DNA of 64,000 nt from Inia geoffrensis (lineage: Eukaryota > Chordata > Mammalia > Artiodactyla > Iniidae): contig CM070899.1 in assembly GCA_036417435.1 (NCBI GenBank), positions 149,000,237 to 149,064,236 on the forward strand, given 5' to 3'. Of this stretch, positions 34,891-49,610 are shown one piece after another. Position numbers and translations under genes: made by a program. Below the pieces are notes generated by a model, which did not search any database, had not been told where the DNA came from, and saw nothing but the letters and a program-made list of their open reading frames with translations. Position 1 is the first letter of the stretch. Each line of letters starts with the position of its first letter.

Positions 34891-37800
34891 AAAATGTTTT
34901 TAAGCAAAAACCAAGAAAAGAGTTTGCTTTCTTGGAGTGATTAACCATTTGAAAGTGAAGAATGGTTGGTTTCCATTAGTGTCATGGTGTTAAACCTCCG
35001 TCCCCACATTGAACTCCAACACTGATAGATTCCAATGAAGACACGTTGCCTTGGGATGGAAGCGTGAGGGTGAAGAACGGGTTGATGGGTACAGGGCCAA
35101 GAGTGAAGGACATGCACAATGAGAGACTGGCCTTTGGTGATACCATTAAATCATCCTTTTGTATTAAACATAAATTATTGATACAATTTAAAAAAATAAT
35201 TTTCTGTTTTCTTTTGAGGTTGAGGAGGAAGGAAGGGTGGGCCGGGGAATACAGAAAGGGAGGGCACTTGCCTTTTCAACACATCCCTTAATATTAACTG
35301 AGAATACATCCCCCTACTCTGGGGCCATCTTACCAAATTTAGAATCTATTTTTGTGGATTTTTTTCTTTTTTTGCATAAAACACACCTTTACATAAGAAT
35401 TTTACTAAGATGATAAGCCTCTTCTCCAAAGGCAAATAAAATACAATCATCACTTTAACTAAACTGACTCTCCAAGACTTGCCAGGATGCAAATAAACTT
35501 AGCATGGCCAACGGATGTATTTGTTAGAAAGGAAAAGAATGGAAGAAATAGTACCTCAAGGAAGGGGCACTATGAGTAAACCCCAGTTTTACTAAAACCT
35601 CAGCTACCCATTTTAAGTCAACGGCTTTGGGATCCAAATGATGAGAAGCAAGAATGACCAGCAATTTCCAGTGGCCTGGGAAAAAAAAAGAAACAAGCAT
35701 TGTGGAGGAATATTTTTAAGCCATAAAATAGACCTGAGGAACAATCAACTGAGATGAAAATAAATGATGTAAAATCCAGATGAGCACACCTCAACTCGGC
35801 TGCTGCCAAGGTCTCCACCAATGAATGGTGAGTTGGCAATATTATATCCTTCATTAAACTTTTCCCAAGCCACACTACAGTTTCTTTTCTAAACTCTGTA
35901 AGATTAACTTGGCCTCAGAACAAGTGCCTAGATGGATCATATGTCCATACGCCATAGACACCATTGCTCAGCAGTTGCCATAATCCATCGAACACTTCAG
36001 ATGGCTACTATCTTTACACAAACATTGGGAAACACACACAAACCCATGGAATCAGACAAGATATAATCACTTTACATATATTTAATACAGAAAGCTCAGG
36101 GAGGGGGTGGAAATCAGTTACAAGAGCACCTAAACTTCATTTGCAAAATTCCTTCAACTAATGCACTGAAGTAGGTACCAGCTGATTTTCCAGATATTGA
36201 AAGTTTTCTGCCCAACCTCAGCCTAAAGATAAAGGGACATGTAATGTCCAGTAGGAAACAAATCAGTGTACATCATTTACACGCAATAAATCCTTCATTT
36301 CCCTTGAAATAAGATATGTAAAGTAGCACTTAGTTTAATACAAGTTTTGTTCTGCTTTAGACCTAGCTGTAAAAAGCCATTCATGCAAAAAATTACCTCC
36401 AGTTTTAGCTGGATATTTAAAGGACACTTCTACTGAAAACAAGTCCCTTTCACATAGGGAAGGGGAGCAAATCCCACTCTGGACAGCCAGTGTCGGCTGA
36501 GAGTGGAAAATACAAGACTTTGGTGTTTGTAGGGCATTTGCCTTAAGAACCCAGAAGTAGCACTGAGCTCGCCTCTAAGGAGGCAGAGGGCTAGAAGTGC
36601 CCTTGGAAATTTTAGGAATTTTGCAGAAAAAGTACTGAGAACCTCTATAGGATTTTTTTTCTCTGGCCTGTTCTCTCCTGAGGCTGCCCTGGGCATACCT
36701 CCATTTGTAAAGATGACTACTTCTGTATCTCCATCTCAGACCACCTTCCCCCCCTGACCAATGGATCATTTGTTTCCTACCAGTCAATCTACAACTCCTT
36801 CTTCTCTGTTTTAAGGGAAAAGAATTTGTTTTATTAAACTCTATTACAGCGGTTGGTCATTCATGGGCATATTCTTTTTAAACTAGGGTTGCTCTTTGAT
36901 TTCAATATAAAACAAAGCTCCTCTATTCTAAAGGACTCCAGTAGAGGATTTTTGACCCTGCTCTCCCACCATCCTCACATAAATAATCAAGAGAAACTCT
37001 TGCCATGGCCTTTTTTGCGTGGCAAGTGTGAGCACTGGAATGGGATGCCCTCAAGAAGACAAGGAATGCAGGGAAAGGATGGATTTTTTTCCTCAGACCC
37101 ATTTCAAAGTTCAAAATCACAGCTCCATTGAACTCGCTCCTCTGAGATCTGGCTCTGGTTCTACCACCTCACTTAACCTTAGAAAAAATCCTTTATAGTT
37201 TTACACTACTAAGTGTTATGAATTATGCTAAGCAACACTGAAGAGAGGGGGAGAAAGTGGAAGAGAGAGAATGGTGGAGTGTTCAAAGCCTTGGACTGGA
37301 TAGTTCAGAGGCAAGTGAAGTGGAATTTATCTAACATCTGTGAAATAGAAGACAGTATTTAAGGTGAAATCCTCAGTGACTCTTGCTTTCCCAGTACAGT
37401 GTCCATCCTGACATGAGTGAGGCAAATTGCTGCCGATTAGTTAAGAGAAAGCAACGTTGTCTCTAAAATGACATCTATGTATGATTGTGCTGTATGACAA
37501 CTGTCCCATCACAAAGCAAAGAGACAAAATGTGCTTCTGCTATGCATTTTCTCAGTGCAACCCTTCAGTCTAGCCTGACCGAGGCCTTAAGGAGCCATTT
37601 GCATTTTTACTATGATTGTTTAAGGCTAAGTTAGCTGCTGAACAGCATTCAGGATTGAAGGGTGACTGCTGGCATTCAAAGCTGTGCCCCACCCTGAGTC
37701 TTCAAAATGCTAACAACGGCATTACTGGGCCCTTTTCTGTCCCCAAAGCTCATAATTTCTGCTCAACTCCTGTGAAATACTGCCTCCAAATGCACATGGA

Positions 37801-38822
37801 GTAAAACATAGACTTGTACTTTGTGGGAAATGTGCAGAAAATTTTTTTTTCAAAGTGATTGCCAATAAGCTATCCTCCATTTTGGAGTTTACAAGTCCAT
37901 GGTCCCTTGCGAAGACTTATTGCAGTGGGTCCCTGTGCCAAAGTGTGTCCTCCACTGATGTCTAAGTGTCTTTCTTTCCACTGCTTTGAGCCAAAAGACC
38001 TGGGCACGTTAGTCGAACACCTATTATTTGTTAGCAGATTGAGAACGTGACACAAACAGGCTTGGAAATTAATAAAAGGCGTAGGCACCTGAACTTAAGA
38101 AAAAAGTCTTCCAGCTTGAGTTCCCAAAGGATGGAAGTAAAAGAAAAACCCCACCCTTTCTTGACAGGCAGGTCAATCAGGCTAGCAATCAGGCTAGCAG
38201 TCATTGGTTCAATTGAGGGAGGTGTTTGCTGTCCCTGGTGTTGAAAACTGATACCCCAAAATCACTGACAGATGGGAGAAGTGAGGAACTCTGCCTATCA
38301 AACTGAAAACTCTTTCAACAGAGGCTGACTTTGGGTGACAGTACTCAAAACATGTTTTAAAAGCCTCTTTTATGCCATTCCAAATGAAAGCAGCCCTAAA
38401 GTGACCCTAGTTTTCCTGTAGGACAGAATTAATGCATTGTCATAATACCAATGGGGTAGCTCATCCAAACCGCCTCCCCATTCAGGACCTATTGGCATAT
38501 TCTCTCATATGAGTCAAGGACCCCAAACTCTTAGAAAAGAAGCCTATAAGTGGATGCAGCATTGAGGTCTACAGAAACTGCTTACTGATTCCTTTTCCTG
38601 ATACCTTTGCAGACATAGATTTGGCTTGCTAGGACTAAATGTTTCTGAAAGAAGTATTTGGGTAAAAATTTACCATATACTGAAACATGGGCCTCTGAAT
38701 TCGTCTCCACCCCTAACTTCATTGTCACATCTGAGAAACTGAGCAGAACTTTTACTATGCTCAAGAGCAAATCTAAACTTGTAAACAACTACTTCCTAAT
38801 GTTCCCAGCTCCCCTCCCTGCC

Positions 38823-38824
<2 letters not shown>

Positions 38825-38870
<46 letters not shown>
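38825..38870 (+). repeat. (CA)n microsatellite
   Basis: About 23 uninterrupted CA units, so likely polymorphic. Confidence 0.98.
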
Positions 38871-38873
<3 letters not shown>

Positions 38874-39788
38874 GAAATCTCAGAAAGTAAAACCTACTTG
38901 AGAAACGAACGTGATTCTTCCCTTAACGGTACACGAATCTTTGCCAGAGAGAGCAGGGCTAGTGTTTTCTCTCAAATTCAAACAGAGAATTTCTTGTCCC
39001 AACTTGCTTTCCTTTCGTTTTATTTTGACATACCCTTGAACTCACCTGCCTTGGCCCACATACATGACCAAGAAGAGTCCTTGATTCTGTAGGGTAACAA
39101 AAGATTAACATGGGTCATTTTGGGTTGCTTCCAACTGCAATGGGCTTGGGGGAGCCTTTGCTGTAGATATGAACTATAATCAATCTTTTCAAGCCTTGGA
39201 GAGGAAATAGCCCAATGGCCTCAAGAAAGGCTAAATTCTCAGAGAGAGGGAAGAAAAAAAGCATTAAAACAAGTTCTTGTTGCTCCTGTTAATATATTAA
39301 GTCAAATTTTCCATATCCGGTGAGTTATTTCTCATATGATACCTCTGGAATCCTTAAATAATCAAGTCTTGTCCCTAAGAAGTTACACAGGGAAATGGCT
39401 TGTTCAAGGAAGGCCTTAAACAGTGCTGTGAGGGACGTCATCTCCTTGGGATTATCAGAATGAATTATGGAACATCACCCTGAACCAGCTTGCCTTCTCC
39501 AACCTCACATCATAATTTAAAATCCTAGTCATAACCCAGTTTGGACTCTCATTTCAAAGAAAGCTAGAATGCTTTCTGTCTGCTGGGCAGCTGCAGGGGG
39601 AAAAAATCACTGGGACAGAGTTTCAGAGCAAAAGTGTTGCTTTTCTATCTAAGACAAACAAAAATTGAGCCCCAGGTAAAAAGAGAAAAGGGAAGCTGAG
39701 ATAGTCTGAACTTGAGCAAAAGATTTGTGAACTTCTTAGGATTTCAGTTACTCAGTGTTATTCTGATTTCTCTCTGGAGTAAGAAATT

Positions 39789-39808
39789 AAAAAAAAAAAA
39801 AAAAAAAA
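39789..39808 (+). repeat. Poly(A) run
   Basis: Twenty A residues in a row following 'aagaaatt'. There is no attached SINE or L1 body that I can recognise. Confidence 0.8.
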
Positions 39809-39889
39809 GGAAGCATGCACAGCATTTAGTGAGTTACATCGCACCTGATCATTTCTTGGAGATCTAAAGGAAATTACGTTTGAAAGGTT

Positions 39890-40045
39890 CAACATACCAA
39901 CTAGTCACCATTGCAAATAGTGGTTGGTGTCACAAACAGCTGGGATTTTTTTAAGGGGCTGTAAATGACATCACTGTTGTAACCTCGGCTATCTGCCCTG
40001 AGGATGTATTGTCAGGGGTTTCATTTCCAATCAGATGTGTTTCTC
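39890..40045. promoter_or_regulatory. Candidate conserved noncoding segment
   Basis: Repeat-free sequence with a CRE-like half (AAATGACATCACTG near 39964), GGGATTTTTTTAAGG and TTTCATTTCCAATCAG (inverted CCAAT-type ATTGG). It sits inside the putative 3' UTR block. This is appearance only. Confidence 0.2.
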
Positions 40046-43000
40046 GTGGGAATCTCAATCACACCTATTTGTTAGTGCTCAAGGCTACTGGAAATGTGAT
40101 TTGGCATTTGGTCTTCACTCCAGCAGTTATTTTTTTTCCATCTTAAGTTTATTTCCCCATATAGAAAATGCTGGCCCCATAATAAACGTGATACTGCTTC
40201 AAGATCATTATCGCTTTGGTTGCTTTCCTTCAAGATTGGTTTCTCTAGCCAATTTATCAAGGAAGCTTCGTAGAGTCCTACTTTAAAAAAAAAATTACAT
40301 TTAAATCCGCAGAACCTCATGAAAGCAACAATGGATAATACAGAGTTAAACACAGCAGGAGATGCCATTTTGCTACAAAATGTTCAGGATTCCAGGCCTG
40401 AAAACAAAATCTACCATCATTGCCTTTTCAGTGACAGAGCCAAATGGGTAAAACATCTTTCTGCTTTGATTTTTGTACAGGCATTCTCTGGCCCTCCGTG
40501 CTCGATGGCCATTCAAAGAGGAAAATGCCAATGACAAAAATCTAGAGGTGGCGTGTAAGGGATGGTGGATGGATGGTAAGCGTTCAGAGTTTCAAGAGCT
40601 TTCAAAGAAGACCTGCAAGAGATGAACTGAACACAAGATGAAAGTGGCGCCGACTTCAGGGTGGGGACGTTTGCAAACTTGTTCTAGGTGAGATCTGGAG
40701 AAGATATCCTTCACTCAGAACTGATCTGAACGACAGGTGAGACATAGATTGATCTGCCCCATCACTGCCAACAAAGAAGGCCCCAGGTCTGCAAGTTGCT
40801 GCCAGCTGCCCACTGTAGACTAAGGACACTTGCACATTGGCCCAGAGAACTGAAGTGACTTGGACACAGTCACTCAAGCGACACCCAGTGAAGCCAGCTG
40901 AATTCCTGCCCGGTGCTCTGTTCTTGTCCTCTGGGACGTTGAACTTTCCCAAGGAAAGTCTAATCCTTCCCCTTCATGTTCCCATTCTATTTGAAAGTTT
41001 GTGTTTGATATCTCATTGTTTCAGCCCCAAGATAGGTTCAGTAATCTGCTTGAACCAACTTACGTTTATATTTATACTTAATGTGTACTACAGGCCCCAA
41101 ATCAGTGCTTCTCCCCCACCCCGAAAAATTAAGTAAAATCTGCATCAAGGTTCAGTTTGGTTTTGTGTTTCTGAGAAAACAAGTCCAGCCTTTAAATATG
41201 GAGGCTCTGAAAACTCAGGATTTAGTTGCCCTTGAAAAGGCCCTAATTTCATAAATGATCAAAAAGTGCAAAAAGTTAGAAAGTCAAAGACTGTGTGTTG
41301 TTAAGAAAAGGTGAGCCATAATAAGCTCTAGAAACCACAGGCTTGGTGCCCACTTGTTTGCACATCCATATGCATGGAGATTGGTGGGAGAAACACAAAT
41401 GGGGCACACTGCTTGTTGGACCTTTTGGGACCTTTGGGGAGTGTAGAGGCATTTGTGTGTGTATGTGTGTGCATGCAAACAAGTATAATCTAAGTAATAA
41501 AATAGAAAGCTGAATGTAGTTTGTCCTATGTGAGCTTGAGCACCCAGAACAAAATACAACATTGATAACTGCTTTTAAATAAAGTTATCAGGTTTGCCTC
41601 TTTATGGTTGTGACATCACTTGGCCCAGAAATCTATTTTTCCAGTCAATAAACACAATGTCCTTGACCGGCAACTTTCATTTCTCGTGAAGGAATATCTA
41701 AGAGAATACAAGGAGATTCTTGTTATTCATATTAAAGACAAGAGGCAAAGTAGGAAAAACAATTTCATGGAGAAACAGACATCAGTAAAACCCCAGGGAA
41801 ATTTGTGGTGGATGCATCTAAGCTAAAGGACTTTTCTCAAGACTTTTTGATGTGATGAATGGCCCCAGTTTGTAGAGAAGTTGTGATTTCAGCTTTGAGG
41901 TTTCTGCCAGCCGCTGCACCTCTGTGTGGTTCCGTAGAGTGAAGTAGAAGGGGTCTGGGTCATTCTGGAGCCCACCACCCCATAAGGAGAGAGCTGGCAA
42001 GCTGGAGCTTAGGGGACAGCTGCATTCTTTGTAACAACCAGGAGAAAAAGGAGCTGGGCTGTCTCTTTTGTTAGGACCATAGGAAACTTCTACTCAGATA
42101 TAGGGCAAGCCCTTTGTGCATCAGAACCCACTGTCCCCACCTGACCACCGGGCTGCAGTCAGGACCTGTTACATCTTGAACTTGGAAATGCTGGAGGACA
42201 GGAGAGCCCAGAGCAGGGCTCACGGACACGGGGCACACTAATTCTTTATAAACCATTTCACTTTTTGCAGCATAAAGGTACGTGGCAAAGCTGTTTGTCA
42301 TCAGCAGAGTGGCTTTCGTGCCTTCATTTGTAGTCCCCTCAGGGGAAAACCAATAAGATGACAACCATGTCACTCTGAGCACAAAGCCTGGTTCAGCACC
42401 GTGGTCAGAGAGAGGTCAAAACTCCTTCTCCCGGGGTCAGAGCACAGATGGAGAGAAGAGTGGGTGTGGAGTGAAGGCAGGGGGTGTGGCTGATGGGATT
42501 CCAGATGGGATTCGCAGAGATCCACCGCATGCATCTCAATGAGCTCTGCAGTAAACTTCACTGCACAAAGGTTAATCTAGATGTCAACGTTGTCTGACAG
42601 CACTGAAATTACTCCAGGGCAGGGCTCCTTCAGAAGTCTTAATATAACAGTCACTTCCATCCTGCCTGCAGGAAATGAAAGTTTCCTGCTTTGTGTGCCG
42701 AATCATTCAGCGCCAATTTTCTCCATTTGAAGTCCAGCTGTCTGTGGTCCCGGGATTCACCTCGTATTAAGACCTTCATGAAGTTTAAGAAACTGGATTG
42801 TCAGTCCTATGGAAGCAGGAGGATAGGAGTCGAAAGAAAAAACGAAAAAGAAAAAAAGGACAGAAATGAAAGACAAGCTTCTTTACTGAGATTTACTTCT
42901 CTACTGTGGAAAGCAGTCATCAAATCATCTGGACCAGGTTTATTTATTCACTCCGGAAGTGAGCTCAGAGGCACCAGGTAATGTCGGGAAGCTGTTAAAT

Positions 43001-43118
43001 GGAGATGGAACATAAACTCTTCTCCAAGAGAAAACAAAAGATGTCAGGAAGCTATTCATTTGACTATGTCCTACTTGTTAACATATTACAAAATTTGTTT
43101 TTATGACTCCCATGTACT

Positions 43119-43331
43119 GTTTTTTTTTTTTTTTTTTTGCGGTACGCAGGCCTCTCACTGTTGTGGCCTCTCCCGTTGCGGAGCACAGGCTCCGGACGCG
43201 CAGGCCCAGCGGCCATGGCTCACGGGCCCAGTCGCTCTGCGGCACGTGGGATCCTCCCGGACCGGGGCACAAACCCGTTTCCCCTGCATCAGCACGCGGA
43301 CTCTCAACCACTGCGCCACCAGGGAAGCCCT
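43119..43331 (-). mobile_element. CHR-type SINE, inverted
   Basis: T run (43120-43138), then GCGGTACGCAGGCC, ending CCACCAGGGAAGCCC. It is flanked by the 8-bp duplication CATGTACT (43111-43118 and 43332-43339). It is the only young SINE between 34 and 54 kb. If the long 3' UTR is real, it would be transcribed in its sense orientation within the NTRK3 mRNA. Confidence 0.95.
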
Positions 43332-45639
43332 CATGTACTCTTCTTAAATGAAGGAAAAGCTACCAGACTTAGCTTAGGTACTCATATTTCTCACTGGGCT
43401 TTAGAGATGCTGCATCCATAAGAATGTCAGAGTAGACCATGGTTAGTGGTTGTCCAGGCTCTCAGTCTACCTTCAGACGTTCAGGAAGGATACATAAATT
43501 TGTCACAGTATAAACTGAGAAGAAATCAACTTCTCTCGTGAGATGTTAAACTGAAAAGCAAGACTTGAGTGACAAGGCATTTCTCAGAAGAATCCAACAG
43601 GCCTTTCCTCAACTACACTATCTTGACACATCTTCTATTAGAAGCTTCTAGATTTGTTGGCCATAAGTATCTCTTGCAAGCTACAAGCTTGGGCCATGGC
43701 ACTGCACACAAAGCATCCTTTACCTTGGTGATTAGGAAAAATTAATAGAGCTCACTGTCCTACCTCTGTAGGATGGGAGATAGCCCAGCTCACTGGCTTA
43801 AGACACCTTCCATACTGCAAATATCAGACCGGGTCTTGTTTTAAATTTGGAACGTGGTCAGTTAAAGATGAAGGGGAATCTGAATTTTCTTATTTTGCCC
43901 AAGAATTCCAAGTACTTTGAGAGAGGCCCCCAATCCCCTTGGATCTCCTCGTGAAATAGAAAAGTGTCTATGTTGGCATACCAAGACTTGGGCCAGAGGA
44001 TCTCTTGTTGCAAAGTACAGAATGTGTTTAGACAGTCAACAGAACTATGATTAGGAGGAATGCACTAGGAAAACAGAGACTCTGTCAGAAGCCAAGACAC
44101 AGATCCTTAGGGTGAAACAGCTTATGTTCACAGCAAAAGTCCTAGTACCCAATGCAGGGCCTCAGATATTCACCACAACTCCCACAGTCAGCAATGCCTT
44201 TCAGAAAGAGTAAACAATGATCATCATCTCACATTCTCTCTGTCCCGTCCCTCCTAGGCGCTGGTTTCACCTGCAGTGCTGGTGATTTCAGTAGCGACCC
44301 TGAAATGGGATGTGATGTGGTAGAAACAGTTAGTTCTTGTGTGATCTATCAACCAGGAAGAGTGATTTTCAGATGCTCAGAATGTTAGTGTCAGCATAAT
44401 TTAATTCAGGGAGCACCAAATAATGAAACTTTACAAGATGCCAGATTTCCCATCAGGATCTTTCTGAATGTCTTAGGCCAGTCCATCTCTGGATTTCTCA
44501 TCCCTGAGAAATGTAAGGGTCAAAGAGATGAAGAATGATGGAATCAATTTGCTGACTCCAAGGAGACCTTCAATGAAGCCATCCCAATTAAATATATAGA
44601 TATAAGCATACAATGTATATAGGCCCATACTCTCCTTACAGTGACATTCCCGGTGATGTTATGCATTGCAAAACATGTTCTGAAGCCTATATTGATATAT
44701 TAATGATGATACAAAAACTTGGAATCTTCCTTTGAAACCCAGTAAGTGTTGGCCAAAAAAAAAAAAAAAAAAAAGAAAGAAAGAAATGGTATCAAAGAAG
44801 ATATTGGTGCTCCAGGAACCAAAAACATAGTGGCTACAGCAGCATTTTTTGCTCTCAGGCAAATGGCATGGAGTATTCTAGCAGGCTGGCTCTCACCCAA
44901 AGTTGACAATAGACATCCCAGGGGCATTACAGGGCAGCTGTCTAGACTACCAACACACACGGGCTCATGGGACAAACATCTATAGATGTTTCTCTGCTCC
45001 AGACTCTGAGCAAGGCACAAGAAAGACCCCAGATCTCAAGACTGTCCATTGGAATAACCGTACCTCAAAGTCAAAATAATACTGCTACTGTTGGGTTTGG
45101 AAACGTGCAGCAAAGAAGCCGCTCGTCACTCCTGAATGGAGAGGATCTTTAGTAAATAGTCTGCACCTTAAAATGCTGCCCTCTTTCCAACATCCTAAAG
45201 CTCCTCACAATAGCAGGTGAAGGTAAAAATCTCTTGGATTTTGACCCAGAGTGCAGATTGCCAGTGGCCTGCCTGGGCAGTAGGCAGGCCTGTCTCCACA
45301 TCTTGGAATAGTTTCTGTCAACTTTGGGTATGTTGGTGTTGAATGGAGTAGGATGGCCAGTTGAGGAGGACAGGCTGGTGACAGTCAGCCAAGGGGCCGG
45401 GTGGCAGCCTCCTTGAAGAGCATGAAAATCGGGTCCTGGGCTTGTCTGCCGGGCTTCCCTCCACCAACAGCCCTTATATCTAACAGTCACTGAGCCTTTC
45501 TTGTTTGCCTTCTGTAATCAATTTCTTACCATTGATAACTGTCCCTCATCCCCATCGTTAACGATCTTTTATTTTCTCTTATTTCTAACAAGCAAGTTTA
45601 AAAAGGAAAAAAGTGAGACCAGAACATAATATTTCTTAA

Positions 45640-45775
45640 CTGAAAGGGACCTTAAAGATATCTATTTCCACCTTCTAAATGTCTCAGATGAGAAATCTGA
45701 TAATCTGAGAAGTTAGTTGACTTGGCCAATGCCACCTGAGTAACTAGAGCAAAGCCAGGAATTTCGATGGTCTTT
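45640..45775 (-). mobile_element. MIR-type SINE relic
   Basis: Antisense MIR-like order: 'gggaccttaaagatatctatttccaccttctaaatgtctcagatgagaaatctgataatctgagaagttagttgacttggccaatgcca'. Confidence 0.6.
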
Positions 45776-47519
45776 CCATCACTCCATGTTGCCACCTAAC
45801 TTCCCATGTATCCCACACTCTCCAGGCATGACTGACCCCTTTTGCTTCTGAGTTGAGTCTCGTACAACCCCAGAAACCTGCAGTCTGCTCTCCCATTGGT
45901 GTTGATTTCTGTAGTATTTAGCACCAAAAATACATGCACTTGTGTAGTCTGCAAAGTAAGCATCACCAGAGAAAAAGAGTCTTGTTCAACCTGAACCCCG
46001 AGGGACCAAGGATCCTTTGCCTCCAGTGGGAAGCCTCTCTCCAGGGATGATTTGTGCACAGTCTTCTGAGTGGAGGGAGCATCAAGATTTTGTCTGTTAA
46101 CTAAATGAGGCTTAGTGACCCTCAAGATCCACCCAGAGGTCAGGGATATAATTAGAGGGCAGCATCTGGTTCACATCCAAAGTAAAGAACTGGAAGGACC
46201 CTTGGCCATGGCACCCTACTCCAACGTGGGCATCCAACAGCAGGTCACTCACACCCAGTCCTGGAGGGGACCAGGTGAGGATGGCATGGCAGGGAGACCA
46301 GCCTGGGGAACCTGGAGCATCCACCACAGCTACAAAGGAGCTTGCATGATGCTACACCTCTTCCCGGTCGCTCAGACATGGACTTCTAAACTGTGGAGTT
46401 TGGTAGGGGGCGATGAGATTCAGGTAGACTGGAGTGGCCATATTGGCTAATGGGATGTCATTTCAACACCCATTTAACTACCTCAGCCTCCTTAAAAATA
46501 AATGAGTGAGTAAATAACACTTCACCAGGGCCTTTTGCCTGTGTAGGAAGTCTAGGAGGGTGAAGGAGACCAGATGCTCCTTGTAGGCATAAAGTAACCT
46601 CGGGCACTTCAGCTCCTGCATCGTTGTGACTGCAAAGGAGGAGAGGACAGTCTTATTGGAACCCACCTGTGCCCAGGCCAACGAGCCCTCTGAGGCAACT
46701 GCCCCCACCCATGCAAGGCCTGCAGAGGGCTGCCCTGGCATTCCAGAGTGCTCCTGAGAGAAGGGACACAGAGAGTCTGTGCTGTTAGAGTCTAAGAATG
46801 CCAGAATGTAGAAGGGGCCAGAGATTAGCAAACACACCTCTTATTTTGCAGATGGAGAAAAGGAGACATGGGGGGGGGGGTCTTCTCGGTCCTCCCTCTA
46901 CAGAAGAATCCACCTTCTCTGCTCACCCCAGAGCCCTGAGTACCCCTTCCATTTCCATAGCCCCATTCTCTGTCTCCTTCACTCTCCAAAAAGACTTTTT
47001 TTTTTTTTCCACCTGCTGAGGTTAGTAAGTCAACATGCAGACTCTCTACACAGAGAGCACAGCAAGGGCAGTGAGAAAGCAGGCCCTCCCCCTCTGTTCC
47101 TCCAACCCCATACCCTTCGTCTTGGAGTCTTACAGGAGACAGCTGCTTACGATGGACGTGATGAGGGTGTGACCCCAAGGCCTACATAGAGGCTGAAGGG
47201 ACTCAGACAAGGGTAATCTGACACCACCAGTCTCCTTGTCCGCAAAGGAATTGCGTACTTCCATTAGGCCATGAGGACGCAGCGCCCTGCACTGAAACCC
47301 TACTACATTCTGCATTCCCAATTGCCCATCAGTCCCTCCCCACCCTCTCTTTCTTCCAGACTATCAGGGACTCTGAGGTTCTAGGAACACACAGCCAAGA
47401 AGATGGAAGCTACACAGTGTCTGTATGGGGGAGGATGTGGCAGCAACAGGAGCCTTGGAGCCTCATCTCTCCCTAAGAGACATCTCCTCGCAGCTGCCCC
47501 AGATCGCTCCCTCCTTGAA

Positions 47520-48640
47520 CAACTTTCCCTTAGTTAGCTAGGGCCAAACCAGACTGCAGAGTTCAACCCAGCATTAACAGCCCCGGAAGAGACCAAGGCC
47601 CTCCAGGTGGAAAGACAAGGGGGGCGGCAATTGCCATAGGATAGCACAGGATTCCTTTGAGGGGGTGCATCCCAAGAGCTCTCCTCCAAAGTCCTCGGGG
47701 CTGGGAGCGCAGCACAGAGAGAAAAGCCACGCCCAACTCCAACTCCCCTCCCTCCCCTCCCAGCCCGCTCAGCAGCCTCAGCCATCCCTGAAGCAAGCCT
47801 CCACACCCCCCACACCCACCACCTCCCCCCAGCCCCCGCCACTGTGGTCTACAGCCCGAGCACAGCTCGGAATAAAAATATTTGTGGGTCTAAAAAAAGA
47901 AGCAAAACCACCAACACAGAATTCAGTCCCAAACCCCACACAGGAGGCCTGCACTGCAGCTGACCAGGACATCCAGGCGGCTGATGGTCCCTTAAGCTGG
48001 CCAAGAGAGGTGCAGGTCGGGGGACCCAGAGGCTCCAGTCGGGCAAAGCCCAGTCCATTCAGTAGCTCTGTGCTTGGGTGAGGCGGAGTGACCGGTGGCC
48101 TGGGAGAAGCACATCCTCTTCTCCCCAGCGGGAGGGCTCTGTGGGGCTAGGCTGTGGGTTTCCACAGGCATTTTGTTGTCATGGGTCAGGGGGGCCTGGA
48201 GATGCACCCCTGTAGCAGTCTTTGACAGCGGCAGCTGGGAAGGCAGTGATTCCCCTGGTGTCGGGGCAGAGGGAGCTGGCCCCAGCCCAGATGCTTCCTT
48301 CTCTCTCCCTGGTCAGGGCTCTGTCCTCATTAAGATGCCAAGCCTGCGGCAGTGGCCAGGCGTTGGATGCTTCCCCAAGCAGCCTCGGCCCCTCCCCCTG
48401 CCCCCAGTCCACAGAAGTGATTTCTCAGCCCCTGCGTTTTCACAGCACTCAAAGACAGATGCATCAATCCTTCCAGGGGCTGGAAACGTGAGGAGAATGA
48501 CAAGGGGCCGGATGTAGGTGCCAAACAGATTCTCCCCGCCCCGCCCCCCGGGCTCCTGCCCACTCCACTGCCTGGCTCCCTGAAGCAAGCACTGCCCCAG
48601 CCCCTCGCTGGACCTGGGCCCCTTTCTCGGCAGTGGGGTT
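47520..48640. other. GC-rich segment 1.2-2.3 kb downstream of the NTRK3 stop
   Basis: GC content is visibly higher than in the flanks, with C-rich runs (CCCCCCACACCCACCACCTCCCCCC near 47805) and a few CpGs. CpG density is too low to call a CpG island. Proline-rich frames come from the C runs. It could be GC-rich 3' UTR or a regulatory patch. Confidence 0.35.
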
Positions 48641-49575
48641 TTAACCTGGGACTTCCTAGAGGCCCAGGAAGTGGGAGCTAGAATCTAGAGAAGGCGGGTT
48701 GAGAAATAGACGACCCAGAGGGGCAGACCTTATAAGACCTGCGAAGAATGAAGTCTCCTGCCGTTGGAACCCTGCTGTGCCCACATGTGCAGACAACACC
48801 GGGGATGTCTGACACTCCCCTTAACTCCCCAATAGCCTGAATGTCGGGGGTGCGGCCAAGGAGACTTTCCAATGATGGAAAGACAGGAGGCAGTGCCTTA
48901 ACAGCATTCAGATTTCAGCTTTTAATTCTGTGGTTCTTTAAATCCAGAAAGTCCAGTTCTTGAAGTCCAGAGGAGAGATGACACATCTCTTTCAAATTTA
49001 GGAAGGAACTTGAGCATGGTTTACAACAAGATGGATGTAGTCCACTGTCGCCATGGTTTTGTGTTTTGCTGTCGTTGTTGTGTGTTTAGTGTTTACCTGT
49101 AGGCGCCATTGCTGACTCCCCAAAGCATCAGGACTATACTTTCTAGAAAAGACAAATTAGAAAATCGTCTTGAGGGGGAGGAAAGGAGGAAGGCGTGGAG
49201 CAGATGGTCAGGGGATGTGTGAGGCGCCCCAGAGGCCCCTGGGTCGGTGTTCTTTCCTTGCTGAGCCTGTTGATGAGGTCTGCCCGTGCACATATGCAGA
49301 GCTTGGAGCTAACACACCTGTGCAGATGATCACCTGTGCAGCGGTGATTGGCACTCCACCCCAGCTCCTCCAGTCCCAACATGAAGATTGTCTCTGTGCA
49401 TCGTCAAAGTCTTCTGCTCCCAGAAGTCGGAGCTGAAGAGGCACGGGCCATAGCCTGCGTCTAAGGGAAGTTTCAATTGCATTCATAATACTTAAGATTT
49501 TCTGAGTTGTTGTTACAGTCTTATGGTTTGTGTATCAGCAGCTTCTCTGTGCATTAGAGAAGAGGTTATCTCTCT

Positions 49576-49610
49576 GTAGATATAGATAGATAGTTAGATA
49601 TATAAATATA

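Noticed and set aside
47534..48588. Pro- and Gly-rich overlapping frames downstream of NTRK3
   Set aside because: GC- and C-rich composition produces long frames on both strands. No frame has recognisable motifs, and the region is the immediate 3' flank or UTR of NTRK3.
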